NCBI GenBank assembly: GCA_037349105.1 | Contig: JAYJMM010000030.1 | Span: 496,001-560,000 of the forward strand | Length of the DNA: 64,000 nt | DNA from: Limnomonas spitsbergensis | Taxonomy: Eukaryota > Chlorophyta > Chlorophyceae > Chlamydomonadales | Direction of reading: 5' to 3' | In this document: one piece after another, positions 34,801-47,006 of the stretch | Layout: every line of letters begins with the position of its first letter | Position numbering within the stretch: the stretch's first letter is position 1 | The notes under the pieces: model-generated | What the model was told of the DNA's origin: nothing | Seen by the model: only the letters and a program-made list of their open reading frames with translations | Databases searched by the model: none | Position numbers and translations under genes: made by a program

Positions 34801-37800
34801 GTAATATGTAGAAGATGTGAAATCGAAATCGTGTCTGGTCTGTCCCCAATTGCGCGAGGTGGCACGGGTTGCTTGTCGTAGTCGACCATTCTATGGGGTA
34901 TATTCCATTACAATCAGTCCCAGGGACAAAGGACAAAGGACAAAGGACAAAGGACAAAGGACAAAGGACAGGCGATCTTCAGGAAAAGTTTCAGGATCTA
35001 CATTCGTAATATGTAGAAGATGTGAAATCGAAATCGTGTCTGGTCTGTCCCCAATTGCGCGAGGTGGCACGGGTTGCTTGTCGTAGTCGACCATTCTATG
35101 GGGTATATTCCATTACAATCAGTCCCAGGGACAAAGGACAAAGGACAAAGGACAAAGGACAAAGGACAAAGGACAGGCGATCTTCAGGAAAAGTTTCAGG
35201 ATCTACATTCGTAATATGTAGAAGATGTGAAATCGAAATCGTGTCTGGTCTGTCCCCAATTGCGCGAGGTGGCACGGGTTGCTTGTCGTAGTCGACCATT
35301 CTATGGGGTATATTCCATTACAATCAGTCCCAGGGACAAAGGACAAAGGACAAAGGACAGGAGATCTTCAGGAAAAGTTTCAGGATCTACATTCGTAATA
35401 TGTAGAAGATGTGAAATCGAAATCGTGTCTGGTCTGTCCCCAAATGTGCGAGGTGGCACGGGTTGCACGGGTTGCTTGTCGTAGTCGACCATTCTATGGG
35501 GTATATTCCATTACAATCAGTCCCAGGGACAAAGGACAAAGGACAAAGGACAGGAGATCTTCAGGAAAAGTTTCAGGATCTACATTCGTAATATGTAGAA
35601 GATGTGAAATCGAAATCGTGTCTGGTCTGTCCCCAAATGTGCGAGGTGGCACGGGTTGCACGGGTTGCTTGTCGTAGTCGACCATTCTATGGGGTATATT
35701 CCATTACAATCAGTCCCAGGGACAAAGGACAAAGGACAAAGGACAAAGGACAAAGGACAGGCGATCTTCAGGAAAAGTTTCAGGATCTACATTCGTAATA
35801 TGTAGAAGATGTGAAATCGAAATCGTGTCTGGTCTGTCCCCAATTGCGCGAGGTGGCACGGGTTGCTTGTCGTAGTCGACCATTCTATGGGGTATATTCC
35901 ATTACAATCAGTCCCAGGGACAAAGGACAAAGGACAAAGGACAGGAGATCTTCAGGAAAAGTTTCAGGATCTACATTCGTAATATGTAGAAGATGTGAAA
36001 TCGAAATCGTGTCTGGTCTGTCCCCAAATGTGCGAGGTGGCACGGGTTGCACGGGTTGCTTGTCGTAGTCGACCATTCTATGGGGTATATTCCATTACAA
36101 TCAGTCCTAGGGACAAAGGACAAAGGACAAAGGACAAAGGACAAAGGACAAAGGACAAAGGACAAAGGACAGGCGATCTTCAGGAAAAGTTTCAGGATCT
36201 ACATTCGTAATATGTAGAAGATGTGAAATCGAAATCGTGTCTTGTCTGTCCCCAATTGCGCGAGGTGGCACGGGTTGCTTGTCGTAGTCGACCATTCTAT
36301 GGGGTATATTCCATTACAATCAGTCCCAGGGACAAAGGACAAAGGACAAAGGACAAAGGACAAAGGACAAAGGACAGGCGATCTTCAGGAAAAGTTTCAG
36401 GATCTACATTCGTAATATGTAGAAGATGTGAAATCGAAATCGTGTCTGGTCTGTCCCCAAATGTGCGAGGTGGCACGGGTTGCTTGTCGTAGTCGACCAT
36501 TCTATGGGGTATATTCCATTACAATCAGTCCCAGGGACAAAGGACAAAGGACAAAGGACAAAGGACAAAGGACAGGCGATCTTCAGGAAAAGTTTCAGGA
36601 TCTACATTCGTAATATGTAGAAGATGTGAAATCGAAATCGTGTCTGGTCTGTCCCCAATTGCGCGAGGTGGCACGGGTTGCTTGTCGTAGTCGACCATTC
36701 TATGGGGTATATTCCATTACAATCAGTCCCAGGGACAAAGGACAAAGGACAAAGGACAAAGGACAGGAGATCTTCAGGAAAAGTTTCAGGATCTACATTC
36801 GTAATATGTAGAAGATGTGAAATCGAAATCGTGTCTGGTCTGTCCCCAAATGTGCGAGGTGGCACGGGTTGCACGGGTTGCTTGTCGTAGTCGACCATTC
36901 TATGGGGTATATTCCATTACAATCAGTCCCAGGGACAAAGGACAAAGGACAAAGGACAAAGGACAAAGGACAAAGGACAGGCGATCTTCAGGAAAAGTTT
37001 CAGGATCTACATTCGTAATATGTAGAAGATGTGAAATCGAAATCGTGTCTGGTCTGTCCCCAATTGCGCGAGGTGGCACGGGTTGCTTGTCGTAGTCGAC
37101 CATTCTATGGGGTATATTCCATTACAATCAGTCCCAGGGACAAAGGACAAAGGACAAAGGACAAAGGACAAAGGACAGGCGATCTTCAGGAAAAGTTTCA
37201 GGATCTACATTCGTAATATGTAGAAGATGTGAAATCGAAATCGTGTCTGGTCTGTCCCCAATTGCGCGAGGTGGCACGGGTTGCTTGTCGTAGTCGACCA
37301 TTCTATGGGGTATATTCCATTACAATCAGTCCCAGGGACAAAGGACAAAGGACAAAGGACAGGAGATCTTCAGGAAAAGTTTCAGGATCTACATTCGTAA
37401 TATGTAGAAGATGTGAAATCGAAATCGTGTCTGGTCTGTCCCCAAATGTGCGAGGTGGCACGGGTTGCACGGGTTGCTTGTCGTAGTCGACCATTCTATG
37501 GGGTATATTCCATTACAATCAGTCCCAGGGACAAAGGACAAAGGACAAAGGACAAAGGACAAAGGACAAAGGACAAAGGACAAAGGACAAAGGACAAAGG
37601 ACAAAGGACAAAGGACAAAGGACAAAGGACAAAGGACAAAGGACAAAGGACAAAGGACAAAGGACAAAGGACAAAGGACAAAGGACAAAGGACAAAGGAC
37701 AAAGGACAAAGGACAAAGGACAAAGGACAAAGGACAAAGGACAAAGGACAAAGGACAAAGGACAAAGGACAAAGGACAAAGGACAGGCGATCTTCAGGAA

Positions 37801-39149
37801 AAGTTTCAGGATCTACATTCGTAATATGTAGAAGATGTGAAATCGAAATCGTGTCTGGTCTGTCCCCAATTGCGCGAGGTGGCACGGGTTGCTTGTCGTA
37901 GTCGACCATTCTATGGGGTATATTCCATTACAATCAGTCCCAGGGACAAAGGACAAAGGACAAAGGACAAAGGACAAAGGACAAAGGACAGGCGATCTTC
38001 AGGAAAAGTTTCAGGATCTACATTCGTAATATGTAGAAGATGTGAAATCGAAATCGTGTCTGGTCTGTCCCCAATTGCGCGAGGTGGCACGGGTTGCTTG
38101 TCGTAGTCGACCATTCTATGGGGTATATTCCATTACAATCAGTCCCAGGGACAAAGGACAAAGGACAAAGGACAAAGGACAAAGGACAGGCGATCTTCAG
38201 GAAAAGTTTCAGGATCTACATTCGTAATATGTAGAAGATGTGAAATCGAAATCGTGTCTGGTCTGTCCCCAATTGCGCGAGGTGGCACGGGTTGCTTGTC
38301 GTAGTCGACCATTCTATGGGGTATATTCCATTACAATCAGTCCCAGGGACAAAGGACAAAGGACAAAGGACAGGAGATCTTCAGGAAAAGTTTCAGGATC
38401 TACATTCGTAATATGTAGAAGATGTGAAATCGAAATCGTGTCTGGTCTGTCCCCAAATGTGCGAGGTGGCACGGGTTGCACGGGTTGCTTGTCGTAGTCG
38501 ACCATTCTATGGGGTATATTCCATTACAATCAGTCCCAGGGACAAAGGACAAAGGACAAAGGACAAAGGACAAAGGACAAAGGACAAAGGACAAAGGACA
38601 AAGGACAAAGGACAAAGGACAAAGGACAAAGGACAAAGGACAAAGGACAAAGGACAAAGGACAAAGGACAGGCGATCTTCAGGAAAAGTTTCAGGATCTA
38701 CATTCGTAATATGTAGAAGATGTGAAATCGAAATCGTGTCTGGTCTGTCCCCAATTGCGCGAGGTGGCACGGGTTGCTTGTCGTAGTCGACCATTCTATG
38801 GGGTATATTCCATTACAATCAGTCCCAGGGACAAAGGACAAAGGACAAAGGACAAAGGACAAAGGACAAAGGACAGGCGATCTTCAGGAAAAGTTTCAGG
38901 ATCTACATTCGTAATATGTAGAAGATGTGAAATCGAAATCGTGTCTGGTCTGTCCCCAAATGTGCGAGGTGGCACGGGTTGCTTGTCGTAGTCGACCATT
39001 CTATGGGGTATATTCCATTACAATCAGTCCCAGGGACAAAGGACAAAGGACAAAGGACAAAGGACAAAGGACAGGCGATCTTCAGGAAAAGTTTCAGGAT
39101 CTACATTCGTAATATGTAGAAGATGTGAAATCGAAATCGTGTCTGGTCT
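31811..39149. repeat. nested satellite array, left block (about 35 units)
   Basis: Units of ~184-430 bp. Each has a (ACAAAGG)n heptamer run, GATCTTCAGGAAAAGTTTC, a CTACATtcgtaatATGTAG hairpin, GAAATCGAAATCGTGTCTGG, CGCGAGGTGGCACGGG, and GTCGACCATTCTATGGGG followed by TATATTCCATTAC. Heptamer number varies from 3 to 36. Two unit classes alternate: GGCGATC with a single CACGGGTTG, and GGAGATC with CACGGGTTG doubled. Short frames inside repeat from unit to unit and are not treated as genes. Confidence 0.97.
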
Positions 39150-39267
39150 TTACTGAAATGTATTGCGAAAGTCAGAAGTACATAATAGCGCTAAAGGTAC
39201 GGATGAGTTGTACTGGAATTAAGAATGGCTAGATGAAAGGAGTTAAACCTCACATGTCTGCCTAGAC

Positions 39268-40951
39268 ATGCATCGTTCGCCCATTAGACACCCGATCAAC
39301 GACATGAGACGCGGCTACGTGTTGGACCTGCAACGCGAATCGCGTCCTTCCGACTTCACGCTCCTGCTGTCAAGCGGATCGAGTGCGGTTTGGGGAGACG
39401 AGGTAGGTTCCTCGCACCGTGTACAGTTACAACTCTCCGTCCCAATAGCGCACGTTATAAAATAAATTAAACTCGGCGCTCTCCTTCCGCCACTGCGGGC
39501 CGAAGACTTGCGTAAGCGCTCAGCGCGACCGAGCGCGTCGCTCGACTGATGTGACCGGTCGGACTGTCCGTCTTCGACATGACTCGGAGTCTCCCATCCT
39601 GACGCGACCTGTCGAGCCGACGCCCTTACCCTCTCGCTAAGTCCCATGTGACCCCCCTTTGCAGGTCCGACCCATATCCCGTCCCGTCGGCTCTCAGGGA
39701 ATTTCCCTAGCCGGGCACTCCGGGCCCTCGCTCCCTTACGCTGGGTACCTCTCCCACGCCGTGCTTCAACAAGTAACGCGGGCCCAAGGCTCCTTGCGTT
39801 CCCCTGCGCCCGAGGCGCTCGCTCCTGCCGCCGCGGCCTTGCTCTACACGTCCTCTCTGGATCGCGTCGCGGAGGTCATTAGCCACAGCACTACCTCCGA
39901 CACCTCCTCCCGCCGCTTAACGGTCGCGGCCCGACTTGAACGTTGGCTGGCTCGGCTACCCGCTGATAACGGGTTTCCGCGCACCCTCCTGACAGCCCGG
40001 CCTGAGGAGCTACTTGTCTACTTACAGAGCGAATATATCGTTGCTCATGCGGGGAGCAGAGTGCCCGGCATGGCGCACTTAGTGGCCTCGCCCTCAGGGG
40101 TGAACGGGGCCCTCAGCCATCTCTCCACTCTGTTCGACAACCTTGGCCGCCGAGGTCCTTACAATGCCTCCGCTCGCACCGGCAATCCATGTGACAGTGT
40201 CGAGGTCAAGCGCTACAAGCAAGGCTACTACCGGGAGCTCTTCGAGGCCGGGTACCAGGAGCGCTCGGCCGTGCCTCTCACCCTTGGCTTGCTGTCTCAG
40301 TTGGTCCAGTTCATGGACCTACGAGTTGCCTCTTCGCCCTTCGAGCAGCTCATGCACCAGCGCGACATCTGCCTGGTCTTGTACAGCTGGGCTAGCGCTA
40401 TGCGTGGCAAGGAGGGGGGCCAGCTCTGCCTTCTTGACTTCTATCAGGCTGATCGGCCCTTGTTCCCCGATGGAGTCTTCGTGCCCGGGCATCCCCTTCC
40501 GCCTGCTCTGTGTGTCAAGCCTACGCATGGCACCAAGACGAACAAGTCCAGCCGGGTCCATCAAGACCCCGTGTTCCTCCGCGTCCATGAGGACCCCCGT
40601 ATGTGCTTTCTAACACGGTTGTGGGCCTTCCTGGGCCAGTGCCTTACCCTCGGCCAACCGGTTACCCACTTCGTGTTCCGGCCACAAGCCTCCATCCGGG
40701 GATCTTTCAAGGAGGCCCCTTTCAGCAGTGGGTCCTTCAACTCACTCGTTCGAGTCCAGCTGACCCACATGGGCCAGTTCAACGGGGAGACTGCGCACAG
40801 CTTTCGCCGGGGCACTCTTCAACATACTGCTGAACAAGAGGGCGTCCTTGCCGCCGCCGAGCAGGGCCGTATCAAGACCCCTGCTATCCTGGCCCGTTAC
40901 CTAGACCCCCATCGGCACCTAGGGGGGGTGGGCCTCAAGCGCCGCCTGTGA
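39268..40951 (+). CDS. Crypton-type tyrosine recombinase, two exons
   Basis: Exon 1 is 39268-39402 (MHRSPIRHPINDMRRGYVLD...), exon 2 is 39665-40951, joined in phase 0 to 473 residues. The catalytic set is complete: Arg292 in ASAMRGKEGGQL, a lysine in the THGTKTNKSSR hairpin region, His423 and Arg426 in AHSFRRGTLQH, and nucleophile Tyr457 in TPAILARYLDP. Tyrosine recombinases of Crypton/DIRS-like elements insert by site-specific recombination without target duplication, which fits the clean insertion. If unspliced, exon 2 alone would still contain the catalytic domain. Likely acquired from a eukaryotic host genome. Confidence 0.82.
39403..39664 (+). other. candidate spliceosomal intron (262 bp)
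   Basis: GAG/GTAGGT at the 5' end and CCCCCCTTTGCAG/GTC at the 3' end, with in-frame stops inside. Removing it joins two open frames in phase 0. Confidence 0.65.
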
Positions 40952-41350
40952 CTTCCTTGTTCCATGCATTCTAGGCCATATGTAGTGAACGGGCTGATAT
41001 TGAAGTCCTTCTGGCCCTCCCTGCCGAATACCAGAGGCTTTGAGCTCTCCACGGAGTTCCCTTTATAGTTAAGCCCTTGTATGCCTGCTTGGTGTAAATA
41101 ATAATCCGAAGGAGCCGTGGTTCCACTCTCCTACCGGCCATTCCTTGAAGCGGGTGGGTGGGTGGCAGCTTTTTAGGAATGGGCAAATAGCACGCTGCAA
41201 GCGTGAGCCTGACGTTTCACTGTAAATTTGAAACAACTGGAACCTGAAAGCGGTATCCGATTCTACATGAAGCCCCGGTTCACGCAAGTGGGAAGAGGTC
41301 CTTTCACACTTGGCGTACCCCCGGCCAGCCTGGCATTGCCGAAATTGGCA
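40952..41350. other. 3' non-coding part of the Crypton-like element
   Basis: About 400 bases after the recombinase stop with no long frame. It includes GTTATAGTTAAGCCC and GCGGGTGGGTGGGTGG. Ends at the satellite junction. Confidence 0.6.
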
Positions 41351-44047
41351 GTCCCCAATTGCGCGAGGTGGCACGGGTTGCTTGTCGTAGTCGACCATTC
41401 TATGGGGTATATTCCATTACAATCAGTCCCAGGGACAAAGGACAAAGGACAAAGGACAGGAGATCTTCAGGAAAAGTTTCAGGATCTACATTCGTAATAT
41501 GTAGAAGATGTGAAATCGAAATCGTGTCTGGTCTGTCCCCAAATGTGCGAGGTGGCACGGGTTGCACGGGTTGCTTGTCGTAGTCGACCATTCTATGGGG
41601 TATATTCCATTACAATCAGTCCCAGGGACAAAGGACAAAGGACAAAGGACAAAGGACAGGCGATCTTCAGGAAAAGTTTCAGGATCTACATTCGTAATAT
41701 GTAGAAGATGTGAAATCGAAATCGTGTCTGGTCTGTCCCCAATTGCGCGAGGTGGCACGGGTTGCTTGTCGTAGTCGACCATTCTATGGGGTATATTCCA
41801 TTACAATCAGTCCCAGGGACAAAGGACAAAGGACAAAGGACAAAGGACAAAGGACAGGCGATCTTCAGGAAAAGTTTCAGGATCTACATTCGTAATATGT
41901 AGAAGATGTGAAATCGAAATCGTGTCTGGTCTGTCCCCAATTGCGCGAGGTGGCACGGGTTGCTTGTCGTAGTCGACCATTCTATGGGGTATATTCCATT
42001 ACAATCAGTCCCAGGGACAAAGGACAAAGGACAAAGGACAAAGGACAAAGGACAAAGGACAGGCGATCTTCAGGAAAAGTTTCAGGATCTACATTCGTAA
42101 TATGTAGAAGATGTGAAATCGAAATCGTGTCTGGTCTGTCCCCAATTGCGCGAGGTGGCACGGGTTGCTTGTCGTAGTCGACCATTCTATGGGGTATATT
42201 CCATTACAATCAGTCCCAGGGACAAAGGACAAAGGACAAAGGACAAAGGACAAAGGACAGGCGATCTTCAGGAAAAGTTTCAGGATCTACATTCGTAATA
42301 TGTAGAAGATGTGAAATCGAAATCGTGTCTGGTCTGTCCCCAATTGCGCGAGGTGGCACGGGTTGCTTGTCGTAGTCGACCATTCTATGGGGTATATTCC
42401 ATTACAATCAGTCCCAGGGACAAAGGACAAAGGACAAAGGACAGGAGATCTTCAGGAAAAGTTTCAGGATCTACATTCGTAATATGTAGAAGATGTGAAA
42501 TCGAAATCGTGTCTGGTCTGTCCCCAAATGTGCGAGGTGGCACGGGTTGCACGGGTTGCTTGTCGTAGTCGACCATTCTATGGGGTATATTCCATTACAA
42601 TCAGTCCCAGGGACAAAGGACAAAGGACAAAGGACAAAGGACAAAGGACAAAGGACAAAGGACAAAGGACAAAGGACAAAGGACAAAGGACAAAGGACAA
42701 AGGACAAAGGACAAAGGACAAAGGACAAAGGACAAAGGACAAAGGACAAAGGACAAAGGACAAAGGACAAAGGACAAAGGACAAAGGACAGGCGATCTTC
42801 AGGAAAAGTTTCAGGATCTACATTCGTAATATGTAGAAGATGTGAAATCGAAATCGTGTCTGGTCTGTCCCCAATTGCGCGAGGTGGCACGGGTTGCTTG
42901 TCGTAGTCGACCATTCTATGGGGTATATTCCATTACAATCAGTCCCAGGGACAAAGGACAAAGGACAAAGGACAGGAGATCTTCAGGAAAAGTTTCAGGA
43001 TCTACATTCGTAATATGTAGAAGATGTGAAATCGAAATCGTGTCTGGTCTGTCCCCAAATGTGCGAGGTGGCACGGGTTGCACGGGTTGCTTGTCGTAGT
43101 CGACCATTCTATGGGGTATATTCCATTACAATCAGTCCCAGGGACAAAGGACAAAGGACAAAGGACAAAGGACAAAGGACAAAGGACAAAGGACAGGCGA
43201 TCTTCAGGAAAAGTTTCAGGATCTACATTCGTAATATGTAGAAGATGTGAAATCGAAATCGTGTCTGGTCTGTCCCCAATTGCGCGAGGTGGCACGGGTT
43301 GCTTGTCGTAGTCGACCATTCTTTGGGGTATATTCCATTACAATCAGTCCCAGGGACAAAGGACAAAGGACAAAGGACAAAGGACAAAGGACAAAGGACA
43401 AAGGACAAAGGACAGGCGATCTTCAGGAAAAATTTCAGGATCTACATTCGTAATATGTAGAAGATGTGAAATCGAAATCGTGTCTGGTCTGTCCCCAATT
43501 GCGCGAGGTGGCACGGGTTGCTTGTCGTAGTCGACCATTCTATGGGGTATATTCCATTACAATCAGTCCCAGGGACAAAGGACAAAGGACAAAGGACAGG
43601 CGATCTTCAGGAAAAGTTTCAGGATCTACATTCGTAATATGTAGAAGATGTGAAATCGAAATCGTGTCTGGTCTGTCCCCAATTGCGCGAGGTGGCACGG
43701 GTTGCTTGTCGTAGTCGACCATTCTATGGGGTATATTCCATTACAATCAGTCCCAGGGACAAAGGACAAAGGACAAAGGACAGGCGATCTTCAGGAAAAG
43801 TTTCAGGATCTACATTCGTAATATGTAGAAGATGTGAAATCGAAATCGTGTCTGGTCTGTCCCCAATTGCGCGAGGTGGCACGGGTTGCTTGTCGTAGTC
43901 GACCATTCTATGGGGTATATTCCATTACAATCAGTCCCAGGGACAAAGGACAAAGGACAAAGGACAGGAGATCTTCAGGAAAAGTTTCAGGATCTACATT
44001 CGTAATATGTAGAAGATGTGAAATCGAAATCGTGTCTGGTCTGTCCC
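41351..44047. repeat. nested satellite array, right block (about 13 units)
   Basis: Same units as 31811-39149. The first is the right half of the unit split by the Crypton-like element. One unit near 42613 has 25 heptamers. A unit at 43321 has CTTTGGGG in place of CTATGGGG. The array ends abruptly in mid-unit at TCTGGTCTGTCCC / ATCTGCGACG. Confidence 0.97.
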
Positions 44048-44447
44048 ATCTGCGACGTGACGTACGGGTTCAGCCGGCGCGAAGGACGAGTCCGGGTCGA
44101 AGCTTCGGGTTGAAACGTTCGGGTTGAAACGTTCGGTTGCGCGATTTGTGTCAGAGTTGCACGAGGCGCGGGGTTGCGTGAGGTTGCGCGAGCAAAAAGT
44201 CGTCGTCAATCGATCCCCAAGTCGTCGTCGTCGAACAAACCACAATTCGTAGTCGTTGAACCGTCCGCAATCGATCCGCGGGAATCTCGTCCAAGTCGTT
44301 GTCGTAGAAACTTGTACCAATCCCCAAGTCGTCGCAGACATCAGGTCTCAGATGCATCACCGGATTTGGACGCCCTTCCGCCTTTCGGCCGAAGAAGAGA
44401 ATGTAAAGATATGACATACATATATGTAGATCACAAAACGTGTCAAT
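44048..44447. other. unique spacer after the satellite
   Basis: Short GGTTGAAACGTTC duplication (~44110) and GTCGTCGTCG-rich sequence (44190-44330). Then a leader with ATACATATATGTAG, an A/T palindrome 20-35 bases before the next ATG. No gene recognised. Confidence 0.4.
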
Positions 44448-45449
44448 ATGTCGAAATCTTTTTGCACATGGAAGTTCGATTTACACGTCGCCAATGGGTT
44501 TGATGCTTCTTTGATGGTGTGGTCTCCTACTGTTTTCAAGTTTGTTGCATGGTTCCAGCGCGGCAACAAGATTGAAGGATATGCGGAGCTTACGCCAAAG
44601 GCAAAGGCGCGTGTCAATGCATTGGACAAAATATTGGTATGCGATTGGGCGCCATTGGACAAAAACAACAAGCAAATTGTGAAAAACAACATTTTGGAAA
44701 TTGCAGAACACTTTGAACACCACGGGGACCCTTTCATCAACCCCGCAACCGTCAACCCCGCAACCGTCAACCCCGCAACCGTCAACCCCGCAACCGTCAA
44801 CCCCGCAACCGTCAACCCCGCAACCGTCAACCCCGCAACCGTCAACCCCGCAACCGTCAACCCCGCAACCGTCAACCCCGCAACCGTCAACACCAACAAA
44901 CACCTCATTGACTACAAGGAATGCAAGGTCCCAGACGCGTACTTCTCTCTCTCGACCAAGAAACTCGTGATGGAATTCGAAAACCCTTTCCACATGCTTC
45001 TCTACACTCTCCCCATGATGCTTTGGTTTTGCGCCGACACTCCACTGCAAAACGTCATCGAAATCGACGACTACGACAACCTCTTTACCAAGACCCCTTG
45101 CGGCCTCAAAGCGATCACCAAGAACGACCTACTCAAGCCCCTCTTGGCACAATTCGCAACGTTGAAGGACCACCTTCGCGACCGAACCCCACACAGTTGG
45201 CGCTTGGAAACAGCATTGAAGCAGGTCATCGACCTCTTCACGGAAAACAAGGTCGTTTCATTGGACCCGAATGTACCCGTTCAACACTACCTCGATGTTT
45301 GGTACCGTGACAACGACACACATACGTTCGACCCGGCCCACATGATCACAGATATGTACGGCAACATTTGCGTTCTTGCCACTTTGGAGAAACAAGGCGC
45401 ACGTAATTTGAGCTTTGCCGAGATGGAAAAGGACATATACGGAGACTGA
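44448..45449 (+). CDS. unknown protein with NPATV repeat
   Basis: A 333-residue protein from ATG 44448. The N-terminal ~95 residues (TWKFDLHVANGFDASLMVWS...WFQRGNKIEGYAELTPKAK) are followed by about ten exact copies of Asn-Pro-Ala-Thr-Val (15-bp unit, 44741-44890). A C-terminal domain ends TFDPAHMITDMYGNICVLAT, then LEKQGARNLSFAEMEKDIYG. The N-terminal pattern faintly recalls Rep (HUH) proteins, but the HUH histidines are absent, so this is not claimed. Scraps of the same gene occur at 31580-31670 (N-terminus) and 48838-49000 (C-terminus, both orientations), so it belongs to a small family. Confidence 0.65.
   Translation: MSKSFCTWKFDLHVANGFDASLMVWSPTVFKFVAWFQRGNKIEGYAELTPKAKARVNALDKILVCDWAPLDKNNKQIVKNNILEIAEHFEHHGDPFINPATVNPATVNPATVNPATVNPATVNPATVNPATVNPATVNPATVNPATVNTNKHLIDYKECKVPDAYFSLSTKKLVMEFENPFHMLLYTLPMMLWFCADTPLQNVIEIDDYDNLFTKTPCGLKAITKNDLLKPLLAQFATLKDHLRDRTPHSWRLETALKQVIDLFTENKVVSLDPNVPVQHYLDVWYRDNDTHTFDPAHMITDMYGNICVLATLEKQGARNLSFAEMEKDIYGD
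44741..44890. repeat. 15-bp in-frame repeat (CCCCGCAACCGTCAA)
   Basis: Ten identical units encoding NPATV. Exact identity implies very recent expansion. Confidence 0.97.
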
Positions 45450-45457
45450 AATTTTTG

Positions 45458-45476
45458 TACTCTTTCAGAAAAGTGC
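45458..45476. promoter_or_regulatory. degenerate palindrome just after the NPATV gene
   Basis: GTACTCTTTCAGAAAAGTGC then GCAAAAC, starting 8 bases after the TGA. It is right-facing, as expected on the 3' side of a plus-strand gene. Confidence 0.55.
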
Positions 45477-45585
45477 GCAAAACTTCCCAAGACCAATGAC
45501 CGACTCCGAACACGTAGGATGACGACGAGAGATTTACGTCCGTTGCCGTGGACTTGCCGTGGACTTGTGGGCTTTCACCAAGTCA

Positions 45586-46980
45586 CGAGGGGGTGCGCAG
45601 GCTTTCACCGAGTTGCGAGGGGTCACGTGAGGGGTCATGGGCTTCCACCGAGTTGCGAGAGGTCACGAGGGGGTGCACGGGCTTTCACCGAGGTGTGAGG
45701 GGTCGCGAGGGGGTGCACAGGCTTTCATCGAGTTGCGAGGGGTCGCGAGGGGTGCACGGGCTTTCACCGAGTTGCGAGGGGTCGCGAGGGGGTGCACGGG
45801 CTTTCACCGAGGTGCGAGGGGTCGCGAGGGGTGCACGGGCTTTCACCGAGTTGCGAGAGGTTGCGAGGGGGTGCGCAGGCTTTCACCGAGTTGCGAGGGG
45901 TCACGTGAGGGGTCATGGGCTTCCACCGAGTTGCGAGAGGTCACGAGGGGGTGCACGGGCTTTCACCGAGGTGTGAGGGGTCGCGAGGGGGTGCACAGGC
46001 TTTCATCGAGTTGCGAGGGGTCGCGAGGGGTGCACGGGCTTTCACCGAGTTGCGAGGGGTCGCGAGGGGTGCACGGGCTTTCACCGAGTTGCGAGGGGTC
46101 GCGAGGGGGTGCACGGGCTTTCACCGAGGTGCGAGGGGTCGCGAGGGGTGCACGGGCTTTCACCGAGTTGCGAGAGGTTGCGAGGGGGTGCGCAGGCTTT
46201 CACCGAGTTGCGAGGGGTCACGTGAGGGGTCATGGGCTTCCACCGAGTTGCGAGAGGTCACGAGGGGGTGCACGGGCTTTCACCGAGGTGTGATGGGTCG
46301 CGAGGGGGTGCACAGGCTTTCATCGAGTTGCGAGAGGTCACGAGGGGGGTGCGCAGGCTTTCATCGAGTTGCGAGGGGTCGCGAGGGGTGCACGGGCTTT
46401 CACCGAGTTGCGAGGGGTCGCGAGGGGGTGCACGGGCTTTCACCGAGGTGCGAGGGGTCGCGAGGGGTGCACGGGCTTTCACCGAGTTGCGAGAGGTTGC
46501 GAGGGGGTGCGCAGGCTTTCACCGAGTTGCGAGGGGTCACGTGAGGGGTCATGGGCTTCCACCGAGTTGCGAGAGGTCACGAGGGGGTGCACGGGCTTTC
46601 ACCGAGGTGTGAGGGGTCGCGAGGGGGTGCACAGGCTTTCATCGAGTTGCGAGAGGTCACGAGGGGGGTGCGCAGGCTTTCATCGAGTTGCGAGGGGTCG
46701 CGAGGGGTGCACGGGCTTTCACCGAGTTGCGAGGGGTCGCGAGGGGGTGCACGGGCTTTCACCGAGTTGCGAGGGGTCGCGAGGGGGTGCACGGGCTTTC
46801 ACCGAGGTGCGAGGGGTCGCGAGGGGTGCACGGGCTTTCACCGAGTTGTGAGGGGTCGCGAGGGGTCGTGGGCTTTCACCGAGTTGCGAGAGGTCACGAG
46901 GCTTTCAACGAGTTGCGATGGGGTGCACCGGCTTTCACCGAGTTGCGAGAGGTCGTGAGGGGGTGCACGGGGTCTCACGG
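45586..46980. repeat. 40-bp minisatellite, first locus
   Basis: About 35 units of GGGCTTTCACCGAGTTGCGA plus GGGGTCGCGAGGGGGTGCAC, with a ~317-bp higher-order period (the block with GTGAGGGGTCATGGGCTTCC recurs at ~45625, 45905, 46225, 46545). Frames inside are open by composition and are not called as genes. Confidence 0.95.
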
Positions 46981-47006
46981 AGTTGTTTCCGGTGGCTGCC
47001 GAGCGC

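Larger units (their letters stand above)
39150..41350 (+). mobile_element. Crypton-like tyrosine recombinase element inside the satellite
   Basis: A 2201-bp insertion exactly splits a satellite unit: TGTCTGGTCT on the left and CCCCAATTGCG on the right are contiguous in all other units. No clear target duplication or terminal inverted repeat (ends TTACTGAAATG and AATTGGCA). It carries one tyrosine recombinase gene with an apparent intron. Base composition is more even and GC-rich than the array. Confidence 0.85.

Noticed and set aside
31892..44127. Dozens of 60-160-residue open frames repeating MKSKSCLVCPQ, MVDYDKQPV or RTKDKGQ
   Set aside because: They are the satellite unit read in successive frames. 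The heptamer run has no stops, and each frame is broken at the same unit positions. No start signal or conserved protein supports them.
44448..45449. Rep-type HUH endonuclease
   Set aside because: The first ~90 residues loosely follow the Rep layout, but the paired histidines and a clear tyrosine motif are missing.
45548..46958. Long open frames with GLSPSCEGSRGGARAFTE repeats (also 62017-63918)
   Set aside because: The GC-rich 40-bp minisatellite lacks stops in several frames. The translations shift frame with unit variants and are not protein-like.
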